This document shows, one piece after another, positions 1 to 11,459 of a DNA stretch of 64,000 nt. Every line of letters starts with the position of its first letter. The first letter of the stretch is position 1. The notes beneath the pieces were generated by a model. That model worked only from the letters and a program-made list of their open reading frames with translations, searched no databases and was not told where the DNA came from. This DNA is from Okapia johnstoni. Lineage: Eukaryota; Chordata; Mammalia; Artiodactyla; Giraffidae. Made by a program: the position numbers and the translations under genes. The stretch covers positions 38,706,948 to 38,770,947 of the forward strand of contig CM044326.1 of NCBI GenBank assembly GCA_024291935.2, given 5' to 3'.

Positions 1-865
1 AGAGAGAGCAAGGAGAGACAGGCCAGCTACTTCATCCATCCTGAAAGAGAGACGAAATCTCCCAGAAACGTGGGAATAGTTGGAAGTTGGCAATAGTACA
101 ACACAGGCCAGCACGATCTGGGTGGACCGGAAATCAGGGGCTGGTTTTCAGACCCTATAGAGACATTCGGAGTTTTTCAACAGCAGGAATTCAGAGTGGT
201 CAATACCAAACTTAACGATAATGCTGATTTTAAACCCAAGGTTTGTGGAAAACCCAGAATGCAAGGGAATCAAGTGAAACACGCCCTCACCCTGGGCTTC
301 TCTCCTGTGGTCCGTCTGTTCCCTTCAGTGACTTTATGGGGTCCCCCGCAAGCCTAGCTTTGAATTTGCCTGCATTAGTCTCAGTTTAGCCTCTCAGAAC
401 CTGTGCTTATCAGTACATTACCAAGGAAACTCCTCATTTGAAGTGGGAACCACCTCTATAGGCTATAAATACAAAGCAATTAGCCTCTCAAGTGCCTTAT
501 TATAAAACATATCAAGGACACCTACATGGCCTCCCAGATTAGAGGACAGAATTTCTGTCGAGAGAAGGCCCTTTTTTAAAGGCTGACTTTTTAATAGAAT
601 GCAAGGGGTAAGAAAGAACAAACCCACAGATAATCAAAAACCTATCTCAATCAGAAAATTTGGGCGTGGCTTTTATTATTGTTCACTCTCCAAATCCTTG
701 ATTCATTGAATAGCCATTTCTAGGGCCAAGTCTGGTCATACTTATCCAAATAAAAGCATGGAGGTCTTTTGGTGCTGAGTGGAAATAAGTTGTTAAAAGG
801 AGGCTAGATGATACAACCTTTGGGGAAAGTAATCTGCTGATGTTTCTTAATTTAAAAAGATATCT
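1..865. other. Unique sequence, no gene recognised
   Basis: I see no recognisable repeat, exon or RNA gene here. The only open frames are short, under 80 codons, and resemble no family I know. Confidence 0.5.
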
Positions 866-1115
866 TAACCGACAAATTAAAAATACACATACTCTTTGAC
901 CCAGAAATTCCACCTTTGGAAATGCATTCTACAGCCATAAGAGTGAACCTACAGGGATATATGTGCACAAACACGTGGTTACTGCAGAATTATTTGTAGC
1001 AAAAACCAAAACACTGTAAACTCTAGACTAACCATGAACAGCGAAACGAACAGATGTGCTCGGCACGTCCATCGCGTGGAATGCCACGCAGTTATTTTTT
1101 AATGCAGGGGAGAGC
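866..1115 (+). mobile_element. Old L1 (L1M-type) 3' fragment
   Basis: The sense strand resembles the very end of mammalian L1 ORF2: a stretch matching 'gacccagaaattccac', then a 'gtgcacaaa' and 'gcagaattatttgtag' region, then 'tggaatgccacgcagtta'. These follow the order seen in L1 copies. Divergence is high, so this is an old copy. The subfamily is not resolvable by eye. Confidence 0.6.
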
Positions 1116-1295
1116 ACAAATGCAGCCCCCAATTATCACAAATTACGCAGTCAGCTTCCCACGTTTGGGGAAACTGCAAGGGTGGGCGTATATGAAATGC
1201 AATGGATAGGCCTCCCCCGGGAAAACTACCTTTGAGTTTGTGGTGACTCCCCTGCTGGGTATCATACAACTACGTTTATTTATGTATTTATGTTA

Positions 1296-1423
1296 AAATG
1301 TTTTATTGACGTATAGTTGATTTACTACGCTGTGTTAATATCTGCTGTACAGCAGAGTGGTTCAGTTATACATATACACATTCTTTCTTTACATTTCCTT
1401 TGGTTATACATTGTGTTCTGTAT
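1296..1423 (-). mobile_element. Artiodactyl L1 3' UTR, first part (split by BovB)
   Basis: The antisense of the artiodactyl L1 3' UTR is recognisable ('ttttattgacgtatagttg', 'gtacagcagagtggttcag'). The same element resumes at 2456 after the BovB insertion, so the L1 was in place first. The exact break lies between about 1390 and 1436 because that stretch is ambiguous. Confidence 0.75.
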
Positions 1424-2455
1424 TCTGGTATTCTTAAAAAGATGGGAATACCAGACCACCTGACCTGCCTCCTGAGAAATCTGTTTGCAGGTCAAGAAAC
1501 AACAGTTAGAACTGGACATGGAACAACAGACTGGTTCCAAATCGGGAAAGGAGTACGTCAAGACTGTATATTGTCACCCTGCTTATTTAACTTATATGCA
1601 GAGCACATCATGAGAAACGCTGGGCTGGAGGAAGCACAAGCTGGAATCAAGATTGCTGGGAGAAATATCAATAACCTCAGATATGCAGATGACACCACCC
1701 TTAATGGCAAAAAGAGAAAAACTGAAGAGCCTCTTGATGAAAGTGAAAGAGGAGAGTGAAAAAGTTGGCTTAAAACTCAGCATTCAGAAAACTAAGATCA
1801 TGGCATTGGGTCCCATCACTTCATGGCAAATAGTTGGGGAAACAATGGAAATAGTGATAGACTTTATTTTGGGGGGGCTCCAAAATCACTGCAGATGGTA
1901 ACTGTAGCCATGAAATTAAAAGACACTTGCTCCTTAGAAGAAAAGCTATGACCAACATAGGCAGCATATTAAAAAGCAGAGACATTACTTTGCCAACAAA
2001 GGTCCATCTAGTCAAAGCTATGGTTTTTCCAGTAGTCATGTATGGATGTGAGAGTTGGACCATGAAGAAGGCTGAGTGCCAAAGAACTGATGTTTTTGAA
2101 CTGTGGTGTTAGAGAAGACTGTTGAGAGTCCCTTGGACTGCAAGGAGATCCAACCAGTCCATCCTAAAGGAAATCAGTCCTGAATATTCATTGGAAGGAC
2201 TGATGTTGAAGCGGAAACTCCAGTACTTTGGCCACCTGATGCGAAGAACTGACTCATTTGAAAAGACCCTGATGCTGGGAAAAATTGAAGGCAGGAGGAG
2301 AAGGGGAAGACAGAGGATGAGATGGTTGGATGGCATCACCGACCCGATGGACATGAGTTTGAGAAAGCTCTGGGAGCTGGTGATGGACAGGGAAGCCTGG
2401 CATGCTGCAGTCCATGGGGTCACAAAGAGTTGGATGACTGAGCGACTGAACTGAA
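1424..2455 (+). mobile_element. BovB LINE (RTE clade), 5'-truncated
   Basis: This is the 3' kilobase of a BovB element, a non-LTR retrotransposon of the RTE clade that supplies reverse transcription in ruminants and mobilises Bov-tA/BovA SINEs. Residual reverse-transcriptase sequence runs from about 1440: a GIPDHLTCLLRN-like segment, a GVRQDCILSPCLFNLY segment, and the YADD catalytic box near 1681-1692. The frame is then lost near 1700. The 3' UTR-like end carries the 'gtcacaaagagttgg' signature and closes with 'gactgaactgaa'. The frameshift and the 1-kb length show that it is dead. Confidence 0.93.
1440..1759 (+). pseudogene. BovB reverse transcriptase remnant with YADD box
   Basis: The open stretch covers the palm part of an RTE-type reverse transcriptase. 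Visible pieces are TGHGTTDWFQIGKGVRQ, SPCLFNLYAEHIMRNAGL and NNLRYADDTTL, in the order expected for RT motifs around the catalytic YxDD box. Upstream motifs, including the first catalytic aspartate, and the endonuclease domain are missing through 5' truncation. Just after the YADD box the sequence deletes and shifts frame relative to other BovB copies ('cttaatggcaaaaagag'). It can make no enzyme. It belongs to the LINE at 1424-2455 and is not a host gene. Confidence 0.9.
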
Positions 2456-2855
2456 CATTTATCATAGGATACTGAATACAGTTTCCTGTGCTGTATAGTT
2501 TTAGACCTTGTTGTTTATCCAGTCTACATATAACAGCTTATATCTGCTATTCCCAAACTCCCAATCCATCCCTCTTCCACCCTTTCCCCCTCGGCAAGTC
2601 GGCTGTCCTCTTTGTCCATGAGTCTATTTCTGTTTCATAGATAAGTTCATCTGCGTCATATTTTAGATTCCACATACAAGTGATAGCTTAATATTTGCCT
2701 TTCTCTCTCTGACTTACTTCACTTAATATGATAATCTCTAAGCCCATCCATGTTGCTACAAATGGTATTATTTCATTCTTTTTTATGGCTGAGAAATATT
2801 GCACGATATATATGTACCACATCTTCTGTATCCACTCCTTTGTCAATGGACATTA
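2456..2855 (-). mobile_element. Artiodactyl L1 3' UTR, second part
   Basis: This continues the L1 interrupted at about 1423. It has the ordered antisense landmarks of the artiodactyl L1 3' region: 'gaatacagtttcctgtgct', 'cctctttgtccatgagtct', 'gatagcttaatatttgcc', 'ccatccatgttgctacaaa', 'tttttatggctgagaaata' and 'tcaatggacatt' at the end. Confidence 0.88.
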
Positions 2856-3420
2856 TCCTTATAAAAGAGAAAACAAAAATGGAAAGAAAGAAAGAGAGGG
2901 GAGGAGAGAAGAGAGAGGGAGGAAAACGCCTGTTCTTACCCAAATCCTCGGCCTCACCGCTTCTCATCCTTGCCAACAGAGCCCCAGTGCCATTTGTAGA
3001 CTGGTGTACACAACGGGGTCCAGTGAGGGAAGCAGAGAGCAAGCTGGATACTCCAAGCAGAGGGCCTGTATTACAGTGAGTTGGTGTTACAGATGAGAGA
3101 AGAAGCCAAGGAACTAAACAGAGGAAGCAAGGTCGCCAGAGGTTAGCAGATGCCTGCTACTCCCAGGACTACAGGGACACAGAGGGGTGGTGGGGGGGGG
3201 GGTGGGGAATCAGGGCCACCTGATGGGAGAATGATGGCCCCACTGGGACCAAGGACTGCAGAGGAAGAAAGGAGACAGGATGTATCTCCTGGGATTACTG
3301 TGTACCAGGTGATTGATAACACCTGTTGTTATTGTTACTCATAACAATAACGATGATATTAATAATACTTTTAAAGTTACTCTTATTTATTTTTAAATGG
3401 GTATTTTTAATTTTGTTATT
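2856..3420. other. Unique sequence with purine-rich and poly-G tracts
   Basis: A GA-rich stretch lies at about 2876-2927 and an almost pure G run at about 3184-3208. No exon or repeat family is recognised in the rest. The short open frames across this stretch look random. Confidence 0.5.
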
Positions 3421-3505
3421 CACAGCTCCCATTTACTGAGCACCTATGCTGTGCCCAAACAGCTTTTTTACGAGTCTTAATCATTGTGACAAGGTTAGAA
3501 TGATT
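3421..3505 (-). mobile_element. MIR fragment
   Basis: The antisense MIR core is recognisable: 'atttactgagcacctatg' followed by 'gctgtgcccaaacagc' and a 'gtcttaatcattgtgac' segment. It is short and diverged. Confidence 0.5.
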
Positions 3506-3579
3506 GTTTCTTCATTTTGGTAAGTTTGTCTGATACTAACTACTTAATAAGAAAAGATTTGAGAACTTGAAATCAACTC

Positions 3580-3864
3580 TACCACTCAATCCTAAAGGAA
3601 ATCAATCTTGAATATTCATTGGAAGGACTGATGCTGAAGCTGAAGCTCTAACACTTTGGCCACCTGATTCAAATAGCCTGCTCACTGGAAAAGACCCTGC
3701 TGCTGGGGAAGACTGAGAGAATGAGGTGGTTAGACAGCTTCACTGACTCAATGGACACGAATCTGAGCAAACTCCAGGAAACGGTGGAGGACAGAGGCTC
3801 CGGGCGTGTTGCAGGTTACTGGGTCACAGACAGTGGGACAGGACTTAGCAACTGACAAACAACA
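3580..3864 (+). mobile_element. BovB LINE 3' end fragment
   Basis: This matches the last part of BovB: 'caatcctaaaggaaatca', 'ttcattggaaggactgat', 'actttggccacctgat', 'gaaaagaccctgctgctgg', a 'caatggacacgaatctgag' segment, ending 'gacttagcaactgacaaac'. A deletion removes the usual aggagaagggg stretch, and the end is more diverged than in the copy at 1424. It is immediately followed by an antisense L1 3' UTR. Confidence 0.88.
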
Positions 3865-3879
3865 TATATGTATATATCT

Positions 3880-4132
3880 ATATATTTTTATTCTATTCCA
3901 TTACAGGTTATTACAACATATTGAATACAGTTCCCTGTACTACAGAGTAAATCTTGTTGTTCATCAATGTTCTATACGGTAAAGGGCATCTGTTGATCTT
4001 CTAATCCCATTTACCCCTCCCCCACTTCCCCTTTGGTAACCGTAAGTTTTCTATGTCTGTGAGTCTGTTTCGGTTCTGTTCATTGGTTCTATTTTTCAGA
4101 TTTCACATACAAGGGATATCACCTGATATGTG
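3880..4132 (-). mobile_element. Artiodactyl L1 3' UTR fragment
   Basis: Antisense L1 3' UTR: 'ccattacaggttattacaa', 'gaatacagttccctgtact', 'ctttggtaaccgtaagt', 'ctatgtctgtgagtctg', ending near 'caagggatatcacctgat'. A short TA-rich stretch at 3865-3890 separates it from the BovB fragment. Confidence 0.85.
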
Positions 4133-5017
4133 TTTTCCTCAAATGTAAGGTTTTCTTGAGGGCGTTCTGGAGAGGAATTATTTGTATTGTGACTCATAAC
4201 ATTTTCAAGGCAGAAAGAACTGGAAAGGAGCCATGGACCCTTTGGGGGCTCAGCTGATGGTGAGATGAGAATGTCCCTTGGAAACTCATTTCCACCGTCT
4301 GATCTGAATTCCTGAGTCGAGGTGAGTGCCTGAACAGAATGCCTTGTACAGAGCACCAGGGACGTTGTGTTTCCTGGCCAAGTCTTTCCCCAGTTGTAGA
4401 CAGTAATTTGGTGTCTGGCGAAGAGAGGACACCTTGCACAGCCAATGCACAAATAAATTTTACTGGATAATTAGAATCATAACTGGAATTGAATAAGCTG
4501 GCATCCCGCTTTCAAACCCAAGTCAGTATGGCGGACTGGCATAGGTCAGCCTGGCAAGGCCTCATAGATCCACCTGGTTCCATCAACAGAAGAGAAAAAA
4601 GCCAGGATAAGACCTGCGAGGGCCTCTATGAACCAGCTGCTTAGTGACAACTGCTTTTTTACTCTGCTTTATTTGCTGATAAAGAGAATTAAACACTTAG
4701 TGAGGTTCAAACTGCATGCCTGGCCCTATAGTGATATCTAATAAAGGAGGTGTTTTTTTTATCTCCTTTTAAGGAAAACTGAGGCCCAGAACAGACCCGT
4801 TCAAGCCCATTTTCCAGGAAGCAGCAAGGCTAGCCAGCCTTAAGCCCACCTCTCTCTCGGGTCCCTTCACCTGAGACATGGCCCCTCTGCTTTCTTCTCT
4901 CTAAAAGGCTGGTCTGTGCCCTCCCAATGCACGGACTGGATGAACCAAGGATGGTAACAGGCACCATCCCTGTATTACTCTGATCACTTGATGGAGACCA
5001 TCTCAAAACAGATTCCA
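4133..5017. other. Unique sequence, no gene recognised
   Basis: No known exon, RNA gene or repeat was identified. An antisense open frame at 4096-4452 starts inside the neighbouring L1 and has no recognisable domain. Confidence 0.45.
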
Positions 5018-5312
5018 GGGGCTTCCCCGGTGGTTCAGTGGTTAAGAATCTGCCTTGCAATGCAGGGGACAAGGGCTTGATCTCTGGTCCCAGAAGATCC
5101 CACATGCTGCGGGGAAACTACACCTGTGTGCCACAATTACTGAGCCTGAGCACCTAGAACTGGTGCTTCAAAACAACAGAGAAGCCACCACAATGGGAAG
5201 TCCATGCACTGCAATGAAGAGTAGCCCCCACTGGCATCAACTAGAGGAAGCCTACGAGCAGCAACAAAGACCTACCACAGCCAAAAAACAAAAGCAATCT
5301 TAGAAAAGGGGG
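5018..5312 (+). mobile_element. CHR-type tRNA-derived SINE, full-length form
   Basis: This is the long cetartiodactyl SINE with a tRNA-Glu-like head (it opens 'ggcttccccggtggttcag', with a B-box-like 'gggcttgatctctgg') and the body typical of the family: 'cccacatgctgcggggaa', 'gagaagccaccacaatg', 'gaagagtagcccccact', then an A-rich tail. A 7-bp repeat 'gattcca' at 5011-5017 and 5313-5319 is a plausible TSD. Confidence 0.88.
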
Positions 5313-5319
5313 GATTCCA

Positions 5320-6064
5320 AAGAGGAATCTATCAAAGACTACCAATGGCTGTCACCGGTGCTATCTGGGGGCTGGGGGTAAAACTGCCACTTAGTCGGTC
5401 CCCTCCTCTAAATTTCTCATTCGAGACATGACCACTAGAAAGCGGTGACTTGAAAGAAAGAAGACCAGAGGAAGCCAGATGGCAACAGAGTCAATGGAAA
5501 AATAAAATGCTGACAGTGCTTTCTAGAGCTTTGGCCATAAAAATGAAGATAAAAGTAAGGCTGCAGCTGAAGGGGACCTGGAGTCGGGAGAGGGGTTTGT
5601 GGTTACTTTCCAGGTAGGAGAGACTGGAAATCTTGAAGGGCAGGAAACACCAGCTCTTAAACATGCTGGTGCAGCTCAGTGATTAATTCCAAACCACAAG
5701 GCATCCTTTAAAATAGGGTCATTTTCATGAGAAAGAAGCATGTTCTAGCAGACCTGGGGTTAAACACAATGCCAGTGCTTCAAGATTCCTTGGGCGTTCT
5801 TGGAGCCATTGGAAATCTTATGTTAAACATATCTAAGTTGAGAGGTTTAGGAAGGTACTGGGTCTAGTCAGATTTAACCTATAAGTGGCTTCCTTTTATT
5901 TCTTTAGAAAGCAGCTCTTAGGAACATGTTACATATCAGCATAAGTTTCCCCAAAACAAAAACAAACAAACAAAAAGTGCCTTTAGATAAATCTATTTAG
6001 TTTAAAATGGAAGAAGCAAATGGAAGGCTCACTGTCAATATACACAGACAAATTTTTCTTTATT
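5320..6064. other. Unique sequence, no gene recognised
   Basis: No exon or repeat family was recognised. A short CAAA-type simple repeat occurs near 5957-5973. Confidence 0.45.
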
Positions 6065-6070
6065 TTATTC

Positions 6071-6272
6071 AAGTCACTCAGTCATGTCTGATTCTTTGAG
6101 ACCCCATGGACTATATGTAGCCCACCAGGCTCCTCTGTCTATGAAATTCTCCAGGCAAGAATATGGGAGTGGTTAGCCATTCCCTTCTCCAGGGGATCTT
6201 CCTGACTCAGGTATCGAACCCAGGCCTCCTGTATTGCAGGCAGATTCTTTACCGTCTGAGCCACCAGGGAAG
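6071..6272 (-). mobile_element. Bov-tA SINE
   Basis: Bov-tA is a ruminant SINE made of a tRNA-like head fused to a BovB-derived tail (BovA) and moved by BovB. Read antisense here: the BovA part ('gaccccatggactatat', 'ccaggcaagaatatggga', 'cccttctccaggggatct') followed by the tRNA-like head ('gcaggcagattctttaccg', 'tgagccaccaggga'). It abuts an L1 3' UTR. A weak direct repeat (ttattcaag / ttattgaag) may be its TSD. Confidence 0.93.
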
Positions 6273-6567
6273 TTTATTGAAGTATACTTATTTCGTAATT
6301 TTGTGTCAGTTTCTAGGGTACAGCAACGTGATTCAGTTACACATATATGTCAATATTTTTCATATTTTTTTCATTATGGTTTATCACAGAATGCTGAATA
6401 TAGTTCCCTGTGCTATACAGTAGGATCTTGCTGTTTATCCATCCTGTATGTAAGAGTTTGCATCTGCTAATCTCCTCCTTCCCCCATCCTCCTCCCTCTT
6501 GGTAAGCACAAGTCTGTTCTCTATATCTGTGAATCTGTTTCTGTTTCATGGATAAGTTCATTTGTGT
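6273..6567 (-). mobile_element. Artiodactyl L1 3' UTR fragment
   Basis: Antisense L1 3' UTR with 'acagcaacgtgattcagtt', 'gaatatagttccctgtgct', 'ctgtgaatctgtttctgtt' and 'gataagttcatttgtgt'. It directly follows the Bov-tA at 6071. Confidence 0.88.
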
Positions 6568-6669
6568 AAACAGACTTTTTAAAATTTGAGTCAAGTCCAG
6601 GTATTATAATACAGCCGGACAGAACATGCATCAATGTTGAAATGCCTCATCCTAAGATTACAGGATAAG

Positions 6670-6670
<1 letters not shown>

Positions 6671-6700
<30 letters not shown>

Positions 6701-6706
6701 CGCGCG
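6671..6706. repeat. (TG)n microsatellite
   Basis: A perfect TG run at 6671-6698 (14 units) followed by 'cacgcgcg'. It sits at the tail end of the antisense SINE that follows, a usual place for microsatellites to arise. Confidence 0.97.
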
Positions 6707-6878
6707 CTCACTCAGTGGTGTCCAATTCTTTGTGACACCATGGACTGTAGCCTGCCAGGCTCCTCTATGTGATTTTTCCCACAAAAATACTGGAGTGGGT
6801 TGTCATTTCTTCCTCCAGGAGATCTTCCTGACCCAGGGACCGAACCTTCGTCTCCAGCATCTCCTTACAGCTAGTTGA
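6707..6878 (-). mobile_element. Bov-tA SINE, degraded head
   Basis: The BovA part is clear ('caccatggactgtagcctg', 'actggagtgggttgtcatt', 'tcttcctgacccagggac'). The tRNA-like head normally found at the far end is replaced or eroded after about 6850, where the expected 'gattctttacc...gagccacc' is missing. Confidence 0.85.
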
Positions 6879-6937
6879 GCTTGTTCTACCCACCATACAA
6901 TTTGCCCTGCTCGCTGGATGGTGTTGAAGATCAAATG

Positions 6938-7146
6938 TGCTTAGTCGCTCAGTCCTCTCTGACTCTGTGACCCCATGGACTGTAGCCCGCCAGGCTCCTC
7001 TGTCCATGGGGATTCTCCAAAGAAGGAATACTGGAGTGGGTTGCCATGCCCTTCTGCAGGGGATCTTCCCTACCCAGCGATCGAACCCAGGTCTCCCACA
7101 TTGCAGGTGGATTCTTTACCATCTGAGCCACCAGGGAAGTTCTGGT
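6938..7146 (-). mobile_element. Bov-tA SINE with TSD
   Basis: A complete antisense Bov-tA, from 'gcttagtcgctcagtc' to 'gagccaccagggaagttct'. The 12-mers gaagatcaaatg (6926-6937) and gaaaatcaaatg (7147-7158) differ at one position and look like the TSD. Confidence 0.95.
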
Positions 7147-7158
7147 GAAAATCAAATG

Positions 7159-9711
7159 GGAGAATGATTTCAGAGCAGTCAGTCTAGTGCCAGGGCCGCA
7201 GTGAGCACAAAACCAGTTATGACCTTGACTTTGGCTCCCTTCTGCCCAACACCTCCCTTGCCCCAGGTACAAGGAAGAACAGGGACCTGGTGTGGCTGTC
7301 GCAGTGGGAGGAACAGACTCAGAGAAGACAGGGACAGAGTGAGTCTGAGGACCCTATAGCAGGAGCTACATGACCTTGCTGCTATTTGGAGGAAGCCCCT
7401 CCATCTACTTCTGCCCCCACCCTGCCTCACTGAGACCCAAACTCAAAGTTGAGGGAGGGAGACAGAGAGAGAGAGTAAATATCTGATTTGACTCACTTTG
7501 GTTCACAAATTCATACTTGGAAGGAGGGGCATGAGACAGTCCAGCAAGACCTCCGACAGTGGGTGGGGGCAGTTCTCCAAAAGGATACAGTCATGCTATT
7601 TCCAAGAGGAAAAAGCAGCTAGCTCTTCCAACACTGACTACAGAATGCCTTGAGAGCTTAGGTCCCAAGTGTGGTTTTTGAGTCCATGTCTCAAAAAGGC
7701 TGTCAGTTTCCATGAAATTACATTACAGCTGAGAAAAAGTTCAAGGAGTTGACTTCCTGATGCAATAAAGAACTATATTCGTTAATCCTTCTACAGATGT
7801 CATAAGGAACTGACTCCAATCCCAGCACAAAAACCCAAGTTCAAAGAAGATACCAGAAAACAGCTCCCCAAAGACTCTAGGTTGAAGTAATGAAAATCAG
7901 ACAAGCCCCCAGGATAAGAAATAAGGGACAAGAAAACCTTTTCTGAGACTATTCAGGCAGAGAGGGAGAGAGCTCCCACTTCAGGGGACCACACTCCCCA
8001 AAACACAGTTGTCAAAGTTATCCGGGGGGCACTTCTTACCTAAGGGTAAGGAATTCAATCCCGATTTCATCTCTCACTGACTCTGTGCATCTCTACCTTA
8101 ATACTGTAAAAATCTATATTTGGATAAAAAAAAAACTAGGTTGGATGGGAAAAATAGGCAAGATATAAAATAGTTACTAATTTTAACACATTTTTTATAA
8201 TGAAGGCGCTGCTTTGAAAATCTTCTGTTTCCACATATGTGGCTGATTTAAGTTGACTTATTAACTTCAGTAGAACTGAAAGATGTTTTTACTTCTGACA
8301 ACTCCTAGGTTCTGAATGTTACACAGCTCGGCTCACAGCTGTCACTGCGTGACCCGGGAAGAAGCCACCTTGCATGGATTTATTTAGAAAACCCTGAAAG
8401 GTGTGCGAAGGGGCTTTGCAGACATCAACATCGCTCCCCAGAACTTTTCATCAGGGCAGGGTTGCCAGTCGATCTCGCAGCAGCCGAATACCGTTCTTAA
8501 ACAGACAGCCTCTGACGCTGGAATGTGAAAAGAAGCAGGCCCTGGCATCTCTGATTTTCATGTCAAATATTTCTGGAAGAAAAAAAAATTCTGGAAGTAT
8601 TGATAGCGCACTCTGAATCCTCACTGGTCTAGCATCGCCTAAGGGACTGCAACCAGATGACGCCAGTGCTCCTTTGGCAAGAGTTGTGGAGAAAAAAGAA
8701 TTAATTCCTGAAAATGAACTGTTCACCATCATTTGGGTTTCTGTGCCTACAAATCCCCCAGCAAGGGCGATCAAAGGCAATCATACCATTTCATGTCTCA
8801 TCACATGCCCAGCAAAACCACCCCGAGCACTTTTCTGACTAGAAGAGTCGACAATCGAACCAAGAATGACACGCATTTGATGGATACTCATTCCCTTTGC
8901 AGCCTAACCCTGCACTCCTGGGATCGGCTGTTGGAACCTGCAAGTTCTGTCAGAATCCCCTGACCCTGAGGAAACCTGCATCATTTTAAAGTCAAGGGGT
9001 GCCCTTGAAGCCTGCCTGCTGCCACCCCCATTCCACATCCAGCCAGGTGTCCTGGGTCAGCACAAGGACACCTCGGAAATGCTTCTCCTGGCAATGAGGG
9101 GAACTAGCCTGATCTTGGGGTGACCACAGTGGGGTCCTCTTCAGCAGGCTTCCTGTAGAGGATCCTGCACAGAATGTGACGATTTGGAGATGTGAGACAC
9201 AGCCAGGCAGTGAGTCCCTAACAGTCCTCTGTCCTAAAGCACAGGCGATCTCTCTCCCTGAAACAACACCAAATTCACAACTTTGGCAGAACTCAAAAAA
9301 GTTTGCACAATTGCACAAACTATCTCCTTATAGTTAATGTTTTTGTTATCCCTATCTCCTCAAGATGCTTCTCTATAAAATCCACGGAAAGGAAAAAGGT
9401 CTGTGGTTGGTTGCCAGTGTAGCAGGGAAGAAAGAGCAGGTGATGAGAAGATGGGGAAGTTTACACCAGGAAAGAGAAGAGATGGGGCATATAACATCTT
9501 TCTTTCAAGGACTGAAGGCCTAACAGAGAGTGTGGATTAGGGGTCTCAAACTCAAGGGCCTGCCAGGGCCAGGTGGGTAAGCTTCTGAGTATAACAAAAA
9601 TTCTCACCGGAGGAGGCATGCTCATCCCAACAGGACCACGGCTATCTGGCCTTGTGGCCTTTGCAGTTGCCAGAAACCCAACTGATGCTGTGAAATCTAG
9701 TCCTAAAAAAT
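7159..9711. other. Unique sequence; possible conserved non-coding stretch at 8160-8760
   Basis: There is no recognisable coding exon in 2.5 kb. The part from about 8160 to 8760 is free of repeats and has the mixed AT-rich and CpG-retaining look of conserved non-coding DNA (for example 'atgacgccagtgctcc', 'gatagcgcactctg'). A 109-codon antisense frame at 8451-8780 has no domain I recognise. Conservation cannot be judged from one sequence. Confidence 0.4.
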
Positions 9712-9714
9712 ATC

Positions 9715-9940
9715 AACATGCACACTACTATATATAAAACAGATAATCAACAAGGACCTACCATATATAGCATAGGAAACTCTACTCAATATTCCATTAA
9801 TAACCCAGATGGAAAAGGACTCTGAAATAGAATAGTATATGTGTTATAACTGAATCACTTTACTGTACACCTGAAACTAGCACAATATGTCAATCAACTA
9901 TACCCCAATAGAAAATAAAAATTTTTAAAAATTTAAATGA
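9715..9940 (+). mobile_element. Artiodactyl L1 3' end with A-rich tail
   Basis: Sense-strand L1 3' terminus: 'cacactactatatataaaa', 'cagataatcaacaaggacc', 'ctgaatcactttactgtac', 'cacctgaaactagcac', 'caatcaactataccccaat', followed by an A-rich tail. Confidence 0.9.
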
Positions 9941-10066
9941 AAATATCAACAAATTTATCTTTTAAAAATCTGATTGACTGGGTCCAAATCGGGAAGCCAA
10001 GATAAAGCCGGTGGTTCCAAATTGAAACTCAGCTCTTACATCTTTAGAAGAGTCTAATGATGTATA

Positions 10067-10298
10067 TGGTCTTCCCAGGTGGTACTAGGGGTAAAGAACC
10101 TGCCTGCCAGTGCAGGAGACATGAGAGATGCAGGTTTGATCCCTGGGTTGGGAAGGTCCCCTGGAGGAGGGCATGGCAACCCACTCCAGTATTCTTGCCT
10201 GAAGCATCCCATGGACAAAGGAGCCTGGTGGGCTGTGGTCCATAGAGTCACAAAGAGTCAGACACGACTGAGTCAGAAGTGACTGAGCACACACACAC
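10067..10298 (+). mobile_element. Bov-tA SINE (variant with longer head-tail linker)
   Basis: The tRNA-like head ('cttcccaggtggtactagg', 'gtaaagaacctgcctgcc') carries the extra 'acatgagagatgcagg' linker of one Bov-tA variant. The BovA body ends in a CA-rich tail. The flanks aatgatgtata and aatgatatgtata are similar and may be an eroded TSD. Confidence 0.93.
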
Positions 10299-10499
10299 TC
10301 ATGCAATGATATGTATAATACTGAGGTCCAACTGGGAGCAAGGGATGCGGCCTCCAAAGTGGTCCATTTAGCATCAACACCAGGAGGCCGTTTCTCCCAG
10401 TGGAATTCTCACAAGGAAAGGAGTCCACTTTGAAAACGGACAGCAAATGGAGAAATGGCAGGCAGGCTCATAGCAGAACCATAAAATCTCTTCTAATAA

Positions 10500-10680
10500 A
10501 GGCTGAAATTTTTATTAAGTTCTTGTTATGTGCCAGGCTCTGCTGGAGAGCATATATCTATGTAACATTTTAGTTCTGTAATTAACCCTAGTGAACTTGA
10601 CCATCATTTCGCAAAGAAACGACTCCTTCGCTCTACACAGAGCAAAGGCTAAGACTCAGCAGCACATTCAGACAATTGAA
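10500..10680 (-). mobile_element. MIR fragment (weak)
   Basis: The antisense MIR start 'tttattaagttcttgtta', 'tgtgccaggctctgctgg' is recognisable. The rest is strongly diverged. Confidence 0.45.
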
Positions 10681-10991
10681 GGAAGATTGCATTCCCCTCA
10701 TCTCCAGGGGGATGGCGGGGCTGGAGGGCTGCAGCCGCAGGACCACGCTGGACCTGAGGGTTTGGTAACACTGTGAAGTGTTGTGAGAAGTGAGGGATTA
10801 AAGGACAGGAGGGCTTAGCTCAGATTTGCATTTGGAAAGATTTTCTTGATCTGACTACTAATGTGGTCGTGAACCTGGAGGACTGAGAGGGTTGGGTCTT
10901 TGCCTTCTCATTTTTTCCCACTCTCAAGCTCTGCCTGGAGCCTTGCCCATTCAGAATAAACAGAACGAAACGCTGCATATAGAATAAAATA

Positions 10992-11203
10992 GGGGCTTCC
11001 CTCATGGCACTCAGTAAAGAATCTGCCCGCAATGCAGGGGATCTGGGTTCGATCCCTGGGTCGGGAATATCCCTTGGAGAAGGAAATGGCTACCCACTCC
11101 AGTATTCTTGCCTGGAGAATCCCATGGTCAGAGGAGCCTGGCAGGGTACAGTCCATGGGGTCGCAAAGAGTCGGACATGACTGGCAACTAAGCACACATG
11201 TAC
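10992..11203 (+). mobile_element. Bov-tA SINE
   Basis: Complete sense copy with a well-preserved B-box-like 'gggttcgatccctgggt' at about 11046-11062 and BovA body 'ttcttgcctggagaatccc', 'gtcgcaaagagtcggacat'. The low divergence suggests a fairly recent insertion. Confidence 0.95.
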
Positions 11204-11224
11204 GCATATTCATGTTATCCCCTA

Positions 11225-11404
11225 CGTTTCTGTCTTGTGCTTTTTATCTTTTGCCTTGTGTTTTGTATCTTGTTTAAGAAAACTTCCCCAAAGGTCATGA
11301 AGATATTCTCCCGTGAGTTTTATTTTTGCCACTTACATCCTAAATCCTCTTGGAACTGAATTTTTGTGTGTGGTATGAAACAGAGAAGTAGAAGTAGTAT
11401 TTTT

Positions 11405-11459
<55 letters not shown>

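Noticed and set aside
10992..11080. tRNA-like sequence with A- and B-box-like motifs
   Set aside because: It is the tRNA-derived head of a Bov-tA SINE. The same head occurs many times in the window, fused to a BovA body.
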